From Bordetella parapertussis (GTDB taxonomy: Bacteria > Pseudomonadota > Gammaproteobacteria > Burkholderiales > Casimicrobiaceae): a stretch of DNA of 36,516 nucleotides. Positions 23,379-30,825 of this stretch are shown piece after piece (the first letter of the stretch is position 1; each line of letters begins with the position of its first letter). Position numbers and translations under genes: made by a program. The notes beneath the pieces are model-generated. The model was not told the DNA's origin, searched no databases, and was given only the letters and a program-made list of their open reading frames with translations. The stretch is taken from contig CALQLA020000049.1 in assembly GCA_943331295.2 (NCBI GenBank), forward strand, positions 1-36,516. Reading direction: 5' to 3'.

Positions 23379-25787
23379 TCACTCGCAGACGGTGCCGCCC
23401 GCCGACCCGAAGATCTCGCGCGTGATCGCCTTGGTTCCGACGATGCCGTTGACCGCGTAGGCGAACGTCGCGTGGTTGCCATCGCCGAAGGTCAGCGTCG
23501 CCGTGCCGACCCGGCTCTTCGTGACCTGTGACGCGTCGAACGGCAGCGTGCCGAACGCCGGCCCCGTGCCGGTGTACACGTCGCCGGCATAGACGTTGGT
23601 CGCGGCCTTCGGCGCGGCGAACACGAGCCACAGCGGGTTGCCGTCGGCGCCGTAGGTGAACCAGGTCGCGAAGATCGTGTCGCCCTGGTGGGCGAGGTTC
23701 AGCCCCCACCCGGATTCGACGCCGGCGGGCGCCGCCCACCACATGTCCTGGAAGTTGGTGGCCGCGGCGAGGTTGGCCTGCGCGCTCCACGTGCACGTCG
23801 GGACCTTGCTGCCGAAGACTTCGAGCGTGATCGCGCGGTTCTGCGCGACGCCGTTGACCACCGTCGAGAACGTGGCGTCGCGGCTGCCGGCGAAGGTGAA
23901 CGCCGCCGTGCCGACGGCGACCGGCACGACCTTGGCGGGGTCGAACGGCGCGCTGGAGAGCGGCGGTCCGGTTCCCGTGTAGAGCGTCCCGCTGTAGATG
24001 TCCGCGGCGATCCGGTCGGCGCGCACCACCAGCCACCACGGCTTGCCGTCCGGGCCGAAGGTGAACCAGGTCGCGAACAGCGCGCCGTCCTGCTGCGCGA
24101 TGTTGATGCCCCAGCCGGGCTCGGCCCCCGCCGGCGCCGCCCACCACATGCCCTCGGCGGGCCCGGTCCCGGCCCCGGCGCCGGCCTTGGCGATGAGCAG
24201 CGCCGCGCCGGCGTCGAGCATCCCGGCGCCGCAGGTGGCGGTGGTGCAATAGCACTCGTACTGGTCGACCGGATTGCCCGAGGCGTCGTACCGGGGCACC
24301 GTGCAGGCCGGCGGCTGGGGGTCGCCGGCGATGCTGCCCGGCGCCGGGAACGGCCGCGCTGCCGCCTGCAGCCCCTGCCGCACCTGCGCCGGGGTGATGG
24401 CGGGCCGCGCGGAGTACATCAGCGCGACGGTGCCCGCCACGAGCGGCGTCGAGAAGCTCGTGCCGAGCGAAGGGTTGTAGCTGTCCGTGTAGATCGAGCC
24501 CGCCGGCCCGGTCGTCCCGGCGTTCGACGTGGTGAGGATCGGGTAGAGGCACGCCGAGTCGGCCGCCGTATTGACGCAGTTGCCGCCGGGCGCGCTGAGC
24601 GCGACCTCCGGGCCCAGCCCCGAGAAGCCGACCTTGGTGCCGACGTGGCGCAGCCCGGAGACCGCGATCACGCCGCTGCAGTTGGCGGGCGTGCCGACCG
24701 CATGCCCGGATGTGTTGCCGGCCGCCACCACGACCGTCGTGCCCGCCGCCGTGACGTCGTTCACCGTCTGCAGGTACGCAGCCGAGCAGGGCGCTTCGCC
24801 GCTCAGGCTCATGTTGATGACCTGCGCGCGATGGGTGTTGGCCGGAACGCCGGGCACGGTCAGGCCCGCGGCCCAGCGCATCCCGGCGATGATGTCGGAG
24901 TCGTAGCCGCCGCACTTGCCGAGGACGCGCACCGGCAGGATCTTGACGTTGCGCGCGATGCCGGCCATGCCGATGCCGTTGTCGGTGAGGGCGGCGATCA
25001 GGCCCGCCACCTGCGTGCCGTGCCAGGAGCTGTCCTCGGCGCCGGTGGCGCACTGGTAGAAGAGGCCGCCGCGCTGGTTGACCTCGGCCGCCGTCAGCCA
25101 GTCGCCGGGATCGGACGCATCGGCGTCACGACCGTCGCCGTCGTTGGCGGTGGCGACGTCGCTGACCATGTCGTAGCCGGGCAGCAGGTTGCCGCCCGAC
25201 GCCGCGGCGCGGAGATCCGGGTGGTCGTAGCGCACGCCGGTGTCGAGCACGGCCACCACCACTCCGGGGTCGCCGGTGGTGACATCCCACGCCGGCTCGA
25301 CGTTGATCGACGACCGGACGTCGCCGGCGGGGGCGCGCAGGTACCACTGCCCCGCGGCGGGGCCTGCCCCCCCGACCCCGGCGTAAAGCGGGTCGTTCGG
25401 CACGGCGGCGATGCGGCGGCGCTGGTCCGGCACCGCGTACTCGACGTCGGCCTGCTGCGCGAGGCGCCCGGCAAGCTCGGCCGACGTGATCCCGGAGGCG
25501 AAGACGACCTGCGCATGGTCGGACAACGGGGCGCCGGCGCGCATCGGCAGCCCGAGCCGGGCGCCGAGCGACTGCGCGCGGGTGACGGTGTCCGCCACCG
25601 TCGCCTGTGCCTTCCGGCTGACCAGGGGCGACGTGGCCCTGAACTTCACGATGACGCGGGCGGTGCTGCCGTCGGCCGGGAGCATGACCGGGGACGAGGC
25701 CGTCTGGGCGGCGATCGGCCCCGCGAGCGGCAGCAGCAGGGCGACGACCAGGGCGCTCGCCCACGAAGGGTTGTTGCGGTTCGACAT
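23379..25787 (-). CDS. Secreted S8 (subtilisin-like) protease with duplicated C-terminal module
   Basis: An 802-residue extracellular protease precursor. Signal peptide at 1-28; an inhibitor-I9-like propeptide (about 44-122, ending VEYAVPDQRRR); peptidase S8 domain (about 160-480) with catalytic Asp182 (AVLDTGVRYDHPD), His256 (SWHGTQVAG), the oxyanion Asn in VVAAGNTSG and Ser444 (GTSFSTPLVAG). The C-terminal part has two copies of a roughly 113-residue module at 547-660 and 682-794, each starting MWWAAPAG and containing GWGxNxAxQ, FATWFTxGxDGxPxWLV and YTGTGP. These may be substrate- or surface-binding domains, or may be removed during maturation. GAGGT precedes ATG 25787. It is monocistronic and divergent from the SRPBCC gene. 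Confidence 0.92.
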   Translation of the reverse strand: MSNRNNPSWASALVVALLLPLAGPIAAQTASSPVMLPADGSTARVIVKFRATSPLVSRKAQATVADTVTRAQSLGARLGLPMRAGAPLSDHAQVVFASGITSAELAGRLAQQADVEYAVPDQRRRIAAVPNDPLYAGVGGAGPAAGQWYLRAPAGDVRSSINVEPAWDVTTGDPGVVVAVLDTGVRYDHPDLRAAASGGNLLPGYDMVSDVATANDGDGRDADASDPGDWLTAAEVNQRGGLFYQCATGAEDSSWHGTQVAGLIAALTDNGIGMAGIARNVKILPVRVLGKCGGYDSDIIAGMRWAAGLTVPGVPANTHRAQVINMSLSGEAPCSAAYLQTVNDVTAAGTTVVVAAGNTSGHAVGTPANCSGVIAVSGLRHVGTKVGFSGLGPEVALSAPGGNCVNTAADSACLYPILTTSNAGTTGPAGSIYTDSYNPSLGTSFSTPLVAGTVALMYSARPAITPAQVRQGLQAAARPFPAPGSIAGDPQPPACTVPRYDASGNPVDQYECYCTTATCGAGMLDAGAALLIAKAGAGAGTGPAEGMWWAAPAGAEPGWGINIAQQDGALFATWFTFGPDGKPWWLVVRADRIAADIYSGTLYTGTGPPLSSAPFDPAKVVPVAVGTAAFTFAGSRDATFSTVVNGVAQNRAITLEVFGSKVPTCTWSAQANLAAATNFQDMWWAAPAGVESGWGLNLAHQGDTIFATWFTYGADGNPLWLVFAAPKAATNVYAGDVYTGTGPAFGTLPFDASQVTKSRVGTATLTFGDGNHATFAYAVNGIVGTKAITREIFGSAGGTVCE

Positions 25788-25992
25788 CGTCTACCTCGGG
25801 AAGGCCAGCGGGATTGCGCCGGCGCTCCATGCGACCGGCGGGAGCTTGCCAAGTTCCGCCGCCACCCGCAAATGCGCGAAAAGGCCGCCGACCGACGCCC
25901 GCGATGTCCGCCGGCGGTCTTTTCGTTTAAAATCAGCCCCTGCCGAAGATGCCCTCCCATTCGGGGGGGGCCACGATCCCTGGGGAATTGCC

Positions 25993-26607
25993 ATGCTGAA
26001 ACCCGTCCTGACGTTGGCTGCCGCAATCGCCTTCATTATCGTGCCCTTGCATGCCCCCGCGGCGCCATCCTCCGGCAAGGACATCGTGGTCCAAGTCGAG
26101 AAGGACGGTTCTGCGTACGTAGTCACGGCCGAACTCACAGTCGCGGCGACCCTCGACGAGACGTGGCAGGTGCTGGTCGACTTCGACAAAATGGCGCAGA
26201 TCCTGTCGAACGTCGATGCGAGCAAGGTCGTCAAGGCTGACGGCAACAAGCTCGAGGTGACGCAGAAGAGCCACGGCCAGGCTGGCCCGCTGCGCATTTC
26301 GCTCGACAGCACGCGCCAGATCGAGCTGACGCCCAAGCGCGAGATCCAGTCGCACCTGATCAAGGGCGATCTCAAGTCGTCCGACTTCACGACGACGGTC
26401 AGCGAGGCAGGCAGCGTCACGAAGATCAGCGTCCGCGGCAAGTTCGTCGCCGGCGGGCTGGCAGCCTCGGCGCTCACGCCGGAAGCGGTCGAGGGGGGGA
26501 CGCGGCGACAATACCAGGAACTGCGCGACGAGATCCTGCGCCGCAAGTCGAACGAGCCGACGCCCCCGTGCCTGCTCGCCAAGAACTGCGCACCAGGCCC
26601 CGGCTGA
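25993..26607 (+). CDS. Secreted SRPBCC-fold protein (polyketide cyclase-like)
   Basis: A 204-residue protein with a signal peptide (about 1-24, ending HAPAA) and a START/SRPBCC hydrophobic-cavity fold: VTAELTVAATLDETWQVLVDFDKMAQILSNVDASKVV is the typical opening, and the long C-terminal helix is QYQELRDEILRRK. Related exported proteins are usually uncharacterised; the fold binds lipids or other hydrophobic ligands. ATG 25993 has GGGGA upstream, and a TAAAAT box at 25928-25933 may be its -10 element. A REP-like palindrome follows the stop. Confidence 0.82.
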   Translation: MLKPVLTLAAAIAFIIVPLHAPAAPSSGKDIVVQVEKDGSAYVVTAELTVAATLDETWQVLVDFDKMAQILSNVDASKVVKADGNKLEVTQKSHGQAGPLRISLDSTRQIELTPKREIQSHLIKGDLKSSDFTTTVSEAGSVTKISVRGKFVAGGLAASALTPEAVEGGTRRQYQELRDEILRRKSNEPTPPCLLAKNCAPGPG

Positions 26608-26623
26608 CGTCCGGCAGTCCCGC

Positions 26624-26706
26624 AGCCCGGGTTGAGGGAAGCGAAACCCGGGAGGTTGCGCAAACGGGTACGGTCCACCCGGGTCTCGCTTCGCTCAACC
26701 CGGGCT
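26624..26706. repeat. REP-like 29-bp imperfect inverted repeat
   Basis: Arms at 26624-26652 and 26678-26706 are reverse complements at 27 of 29 positions, around a 25-base spacer. Each arm carries CCCGGGTTGAG at the outside and an ACCCGGG end at the inside, with an AGCGAAGCGA-type core. Sequences of this kind (AGCCCGGGTTGAGCGAAGCG...) are dispersed intergenic repeats in many Beta- and Gammaproteobacteria. It lies between convergent genes, and the right arm ends inside the stop codon of the pqiC-like gene, so it may also act as a transcriptional stop. Confidence 0.8.
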
Positions 26707-27295
26707 ACGGCGCCCGCTGCATTGCGAGGATCGCGCCCGCGATGTCCTGTGACAGGCGAGTCACCGCGCGGCTGTGCGCCGCGGCCAGCGCCTCGTAGCT
26801 CCCGTCGCTCACGGTCTCCCGGGCCGACGTGCGCCCGGTTTGCGTCCTGCCATCCTTCGCGCGGCGGATCGTCCACACGGCGTCGAGCGCCGTACCGGCG
26901 CCCGGCGTCGACTCGAACGTGCGCACCTCGACCGCGACGCGATACTCGGGGTCGGTGGCGAGCTGCTGCGGAAAGAGGATCACCCGCGGCGTGCCGAGGA
27001 TCGCGCCCAGGTTCTCGGCGATGGCGCGCGAGACGCTGTCCTGCAGCGGCGCCGCCCACCGGTTGAATTCGTCGAGGCGGAGCTCGTTCGGCCCGGCGTT
27101 GACGACGAACTCGGGGCGGTCGACCACCGAGGGCACCGTCACTGGCCCCACGGCCACGAACAGCGTCGAGGGCGTCGCGGCCGGCGGCGCCGTCGCTGCC
27201 AGCGTGTAGAACCGCGACGGCGGCGAACTCGCGCAGCCGGCGGCGAGCGCCGCGGCGGCGAGCAGCATCGCGAGGGTGGCAGGACGGCGCATCAT
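26705..27295 (-). CDS. pqiC: PqiC-like outer-membrane lipoprotein (ABC-type transport auxiliary)
   Basis: A 196-residue lipoprotein with a lipobox at LAAGC (Cys about residue 21), followed by SRFYTLA, the signature opening of the ABC-type transport auxiliary lipoprotein family, and a conserved core WAAPLQDSVSRAIAENLGAIL. In E. coli PqiC sits in the outer membrane and connects with the PqiB tunnel. The ATG at 27295 overlaps the pqiB stop (ATGA); the next codon, ATG 27292, has better spacing from GGAGG and may be the real start. It is the last gene of the pqi operon, followed by the REP-like palindrome. Confidence 0.87.
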   Translation of the reverse strand: MMRRPATLAMLLAAAALAAGCASSPPSRFYTLAATAPPAATPSTLFVAVGPVTVPSVVDRPEFVVNAGPNELRLDEFNRWAAPLQDSVSRAIAENLGAILGTPRVILFPQQLATDPEYRVAVEVRTFESTPGAGTALDAVWTIRRAKDGRTQTGRTSARETVSDGSYEALAAAHSRAVTRLSQDIAGAILAMQRAP

Positions 27296-28974
27296 TTGCC
27301 TCCGGTTCGGGTGTCCGACTTGCCGCGTATCGGCGATTCGGGATGACGTTCGAGGTAGTCGATCAGCACGCGCACGCTGCGGGCCGCGCGCGTGAATTCG
27401 GTCAGGGCGTCGCGCAGTTCCTGCTGCGCCGGCGCATTCGGGCCGAGCAGCGTGGCGTCGACGTTGTCCAGCGTGCGCTCGAACTTGACGACGGCGCTCT
27501 TCATCGCGTCGAGGTCCGCCTTCAGCGTGGGCACCAGTTCGGTGTCGACGTTCCTGATGAGCTTGCGCGTATCCGCCAGCGTATCGTCCAGCGTCGCCAG
27601 GTCCTTCTTCAGCGCGACGGCGATGTCCTCCATCGGCAGCCGGTCGATCTTGTCGAGGATGCTCGTCAACCGGTCCTCGAGCTGGGCGATGCTGCTGCCG
27701 ACCACCGGCAGCTCGGCCATGTCGCCGATCCACTTGACCGTCGCCCGCGGCGCCTTCGGGAAATACTCGAACGCCACGAAGAGCTGACCGGTCAGCAGGC
27801 TGCCGCTCCGGAGCTGCCCCCGCAGCCCGCGCTCCGCGACCATGCGCTCCAGGAACTCGCGCCGGCGCTTGTCGTCCTTCTGCAGCATCGCGTCGATCGC
27901 GGCCGCCTTGCTGATGTTGCCGTAGGAGATGAGGCGTTCCGGATAGAAGGTGACCATCACCCGCGAGCGAATGTTCGCGCCGGCAGGATCGACGACGAGC
28001 TCGATGCTGGTGACCTCGCCGGCCGGCAGCCCGAGGAAGGTGACCGGCGCGCCGACCGACAGGCCACGCAGCGACTCGTTGAAATAAAGCGCGTAGTTGC
28101 GCGAGACCGCATCCGGCGCCTTCATCGCGCTGGCCCGGTCGGCGTAGAGCGGGAAGACGGTGTTGGCGGCCGCGAGCGTCGTGTCGGGCATGAACGGCGG
28201 GCCGTCGAAGGCGAGGCCGCCGACGAGCAGCGCGACGAGCGATTCGGTGCGGATCTCGAAGCCGTTGGCGTCGAGCGTGACGTCGAAGCCGCTCGCCTTC
28301 CAGAACCGCGTGCTGGGACTCACGAACTTGTCGTAGGGCGCATTGACGAACACGCGGACCTCGACCGATTTGCCGTCCGCGGCCAGCCCGTAGGAGACGA
28401 CCTGCCCCACCGGCAGGCGGCGGTAGTAGATCGGCGACCCGACGGACAGCGAGCCCAGGTCCTCGGACTTCAGCACGAACTGCCGGCCCGGCTGCTTGGA
28501 GATGAACGGGGCGACGTCGAGCCCCGCGAACTCGCGCCCCTCCGTCTCCGACACGCCGGCCTCGAAGCCGATGTAGTTGCCCGACAGCAGGGTGTTGAGG
28601 CCGGAGATGCCGGACAGGCTGACGCTCGGGCGGACGATCCAGAACTTCGCGTCGTCCATCATCAGTCCCGCCGCGCGCTTGGAGATCTTGGCGACGACCT
28701 CGACCTTCGAGAAGTCCTCGGTGAGGTGCACGACCGTGACCTGGCCGATGTTCACCTCCTTGTACTTGATCATTGTCTTCCCGGCCTCGATGCCCTCGGC
28801 GGCCCGGAACACGATGGTGATCGTCGGGCCCTCGCTGCGGGCGCGCTGGACGACGATCCCGACGGCCACCAGCGCGGCCAGGACCGGGATGATCCAGACG
28901 ATCGACAGCCGGTGGCGCTTCGGCGCCACGACGATCGCCCGGGGGAGTTGGACTTCTTCGACTGGCTCAGCCAT
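27292..28974 (-). CDS. pqiB: PqiB-like MCE protein, periplasm-spanning lipid transport tunnel
   Basis: A 560-residue protein with one N-terminal transmembrane helix (about 20-42, SIVWIIPVLAALVAVGIVV) and three consecutive MCE domains (about 50-140, 165-225 and 285-390, each recognisable by a GxxVxYRGVxIGxV-type segment such as IKYKEVNIGQVTVV, IYYRRLPVGQVVSYG and VTFLGLPAGEVTSIE). A long C-terminal helix follows (about 440-540, LEDRLTSILDKIDRLPMEDIAVALKK). In E. coli the hexamer forms a tube across the periplasm for lipid movement. ATG 28974 is chosen for GGAG five bases upstream; GTG 28980 is an alternative. It overlaps the second pqiA half by 8 bases. Confidence 0.92.
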   Translation of the reverse strand: MAEPVEEVQLPRAIVVAPKRHRLSIVWIIPVLAALVAVGIVVQRARSEGPTITIVFRAAEGIEAGKTMIKYKEVNIGQVTVVHLTEDFSKVEVVAKISKRAAGLMMDDAKFWIVRPSVSLSGISGLNTLLSGNYIGFEAGVSETEGREFAGLDVAPFISKQPGRQFVLKSEDLGSLSVGSPIYYRRLPVGQVVSYGLAADGKSVEVRVFVNAPYDKFVSPSTRFWKASGFDVTLDANGFEIRTESLVALLVGGLAFDGPPFMPDTTLAAANTVFPLYADRASAMKAPDAVSRNYALYFNESLRGLSVGAPVTFLGLPAGEVTSIELVVDPAGANIRSRVMVTFYPERLISYGNISKAAAIDAMLQKDDKRRREFLERMVAERGLRGQLRSGSLLTGQLFVAFEYFPKAPRATVKWIGDMAELPVVGSSIAQLEDRLTSILDKIDRLPMEDIAVALKKDLATLDDTLADTRKLIRNVDTELVPTLKADLDAMKSAVVKFERTLDNVDATLLGPNAPAQQELRDALTEFTRAARSVRVLIDYLERHPESPIRGKSDTRTGGK

Positions 28975-29608
28975 GCGCACTCCGTGAGGGACTGACGGGA
29001 TTCCAGATGAGACGCGGATCGAATGAATGCGCCGCCAGCATCGTCAGCACGACCACCGCCATGAAGAAAACGACGCCCGACCCAGGCTCCACCGACATCA
29101 GCGGGTCGAGCTGCACCAGCGCGACCAGGAAGGCGTCGACGAAAACGTCCAGCATCGACCAGCGGCCGATGAACTCGACCAGGCGGTAGAGCCGCGTCCG
29201 GTCGTGGGTGTTCTTCGCCGAGCGGCGCTGGACCGAGACGAGAAGGTAGGCCATCGCGACCAGCTTGCCCAGCGGAATTATCACGCTCGCGATCAGCACG
29301 ATCAGCGCCAGCGGCCACGATCCCGATTCGTACAGGTACCAGACGCCGGAGATGATGGTGTCCGGCTCGGACGAGCCCAGCGTGTTGGTGACCAGCACCG
29401 GCAGTGCGTTGGCCGGGATGTACAGGATCGCGGCGGCGATCACCAGCGCCCATGTGTACTGCATCGAATGCGTGTGCCGCGCCGTGAGCGTCGCGCCGCA
29501 GCGCGGGCAGTCGCCGGGCGGCCCCCCCGGTTGCGGGCGCGACAGCAGCCCGCAGGTCGTGCACGAGGCGAATCCCGACTCCTCTGCGGTCAGCCAGACG
29601 GCGGTCAT
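28967..29608 (-). CDS. pqiA: PqiA-like membrane protein, second half
   Basis: A 213-residue inner-membrane protein corresponding to the C-terminal half of E. coli PqiA. A zinc-ribbon-like CTTCG...CPRCG pair (residues 16-41) precedes four hydrophobic helices (WALVIAAAILYIPANALPVLV, WPLALIVLIASVIIPLGKLVAM, SMLDVFVDAFLVALVQL and VVFFMAVVVLTMLAAHSFDPRLIW). It overlaps the first half by 4 bases (ATGA) and pqiB by 8. PqiA is the membrane partner of the PqiB tunnel. Confidence 0.88.
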   Translation of the reverse strand: MTAVWLTAEESGFASCTTCGLLSRPQPGGPPGDCPRCGATLTARHTHSMQYTWALVIAAAILYIPANALPVLVTNTLGSSEPDTIISGVWYLYESGSWPLALIVLIASVIIPLGKLVAMAYLLVSVQRRSAKNTHDRTRLYRLVEFIGRWSMLDVFVDAFLVALVQLDPLMSVEPGSGVVFFMAVVVLTMLAAHSFDPRLIWNPVSPSRSAHG

Positions 29609-30270
29609 CGGGCGGCCCCCGAGCGCAGGCCGGGCGTCAGCCGCGGCAAGGTGCCGTCGGCCCAGACCACGCGCGTCCAGATCACATGCGGATCGAACGT
29701 CGACGCGATCGCCGCGAGCAGCACGACGAGAAGGCCGACGCCGTACATGCCGATCCCGGGGACCACGGTCGCAAGCTGCGCGATCTTGATCAGCGCCACC
29801 AGTATGCCGAGCAGCATCACCTCGTTCATCGACCACGGCTGCACGTACGATGCGATCCGCAGCATCCGGCCGACCCAGCGCGGCGCGGGCGGGCGCCGTG
29901 CCGCGAGCAGCACGACCAGCATGAACACGAGGTAGACGCCCGGCGCGACCACGGCGCAGAACCCGACCATCACGGCCGTGAGTTCGCTGCCCTGGTCCCA
30001 CATCTGCGTGGCGCCGCCGAGGATGTTGGTGCTCGACGTGCGCCCGGCAGCGGACAGCCCCATCAGCGGCATCGTGTTCGCGATGACGAAGACGATCAGC
30101 GCGGCGAACGTCAGCGCCAGCGGGCGGTCGATCGGCTCGACCGGGTTCCTGGCGACGACCACGTGGCAGCGCGGGCAATGCGCGGCGCCGCCGGGCGGCA
30201 GCGGCGGAATGGATTGCTGCAGGTCGCAGTCCGGACACGCGATCGTGTCCGTGACACCGTGTTGCCCCAA
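29605..30270 (-). CDS. pqiA: PqiA-like membrane protein, first half
   Basis: A 221-residue protein equivalent to the N-terminal half of E. coli PqiA: CPDC...CPRC zinc-ribbon-like motif (12-35) and four hydrophobic helices (LALTFAALIVFVIANTMPLMG, AVMVGFCAVVAPGVYLVFMLVVL, SMNEVMLLGILVALIKIAQL and VGLLVVLLAAIASTFDPHVIW). The start is TTG 30270 with GAGGT 7 bases upstream; no ATG or GTG lies in frame before the zinc ribbon. The two halves share sequence patterns (PWSMNEVMLLGILVALIK versus RWSMLDVFVDAFLVALVQ), an ancient internal duplication, here carried on separate genes. It is the first gene of the pqi operon. Confidence 0.88.
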   Translation of the reverse strand: MGQHGVTDTIACPDCDLQQSIPPLPPGGAAHCPRCHVVVARNPVEPIDRPLALTFAALIVFVIANTMPLMGLSAAGRTSSTNILGGATQMWDQGSELTAVMVGFCAVVAPGVYLVFMLVVLLAARRPPAPRWVGRMLRIASYVQPWSMNEVMLLGILVALIKIAQLATVVPGIGMYGVGLLVVLLAAIASTFDPHVIWTRVVWADGTLPRLTPGLRSGAAR

Positions 30271-30286
30271 GATCGAACCTCGAGCG

Positions 30287-30315
30287 AAATTATCTCAGGC
30301 CGAAGTCTAAGGCAA
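30287..30315 (-). promoter_or_regulatory. Sigma-70-type promoter for the pqi operon
   Basis: On the minus strand, TTGCCT (30315-30310), a 17-base spacer and TAATTT (30292-30287); GATAAT (30294-30289) gives an alternative -10 with 15-base spacing. The start codon of the first pqiA half is 17 bases downstream of the -10, so the leader would be short. It lies in the 117-base gap after the TPR gene, indicating that pqi genes can be transcribed apart from the cytochrome cluster. Confidence 0.5.
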
Positions 30316-30387
30316 AACCCGCGCCGCGGGCGCATCCGGGCACCGGCAGCGTAGCCGGGGCACGGGTTTGCGCGCGCCGGCGCGACG

Positions 30388-30807
30388 CTACTTGGGACCG
30401 GGCTGCTTGGCCAGTTGCTGCGCTGCGGCGCGGTCGGCCTTGAGCTTCCCGTCATCCGGCGCGCCATCGATCGCTCGCGCGAACGCGCGATCGGCCGCGT
30501 CGTACTGCTTCAGTTCGATGTAGGAACGGGCGAGCAACGCCCACTCCTCGGCCGTTCCGCCCTGCTGCTCGAGCCGCTTCGCGAGGCGGTCGGCGAGCTG
30601 GTCCATGCTGGGCGCGGGCTTGCCGGACGGCGCGGCGCCGCCCATCGGCCCCGGCGCAGGCGCAGGCGCCTGACGGGTCGTCGGCGCCGCGGCGGGCGCC
30701 GGCGACCCCTTCGTCGTCATGAAGTAGTAGAGCCCGACCCCGCTCGCCACGACCGCCAGCAGCGCGATGCCGGCCACCGCGGCCTTCGGTTGCACGACAA
30801 ATGCCAT
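30388..30807 (-). CDS. Membrane-anchored TPR protein (CcmH/NrfG-like)
   Basis: A 139-residue protein: one N-terminal transmembrane helix (about 10-30, VAGIALLAVVASGVGLYYF), an Ala/Pro linker (32-65), and a C-terminal helical region with a TPR-like unit (WALLARSYIELKQYDAADRAFARAIDGAPDDGKL) preceded by QLADRLAKRLEQQGG. Such layouts occur in the TPR parts of cytochrome c maturation factors (CcmH/CycH, NrfG). It follows the barrel gene by 18 bases and the giant cytochrome before that, so a role in maturation or assembly of the multihaem protein is a reasonable inference, not proven. Confidence 0.8.
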   Translation of the reverse strand: MAFVVQPKAAVAGIALLAVVASGVGLYYFMTTKGSPAPAAAPTTRQAPAPAPGPMGGAAPSGKPAPSMDQLADRLAKRLEQQGGTAEEWALLARSYIELKQYDAADRAFARAIDGAPDDGKLKADRAAAQQLAKQPGPK

Positions 30808-30825
30808 CTTCGTTCTTCTCCCATC

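Noticed and set aside
23688..26240. 850-residue plus-strand open frame opposite the subtilase
   Set aside because: Low-complexity Arg/Gly/Ala composition and full overlap with the catalytic domain of a convincing protease.
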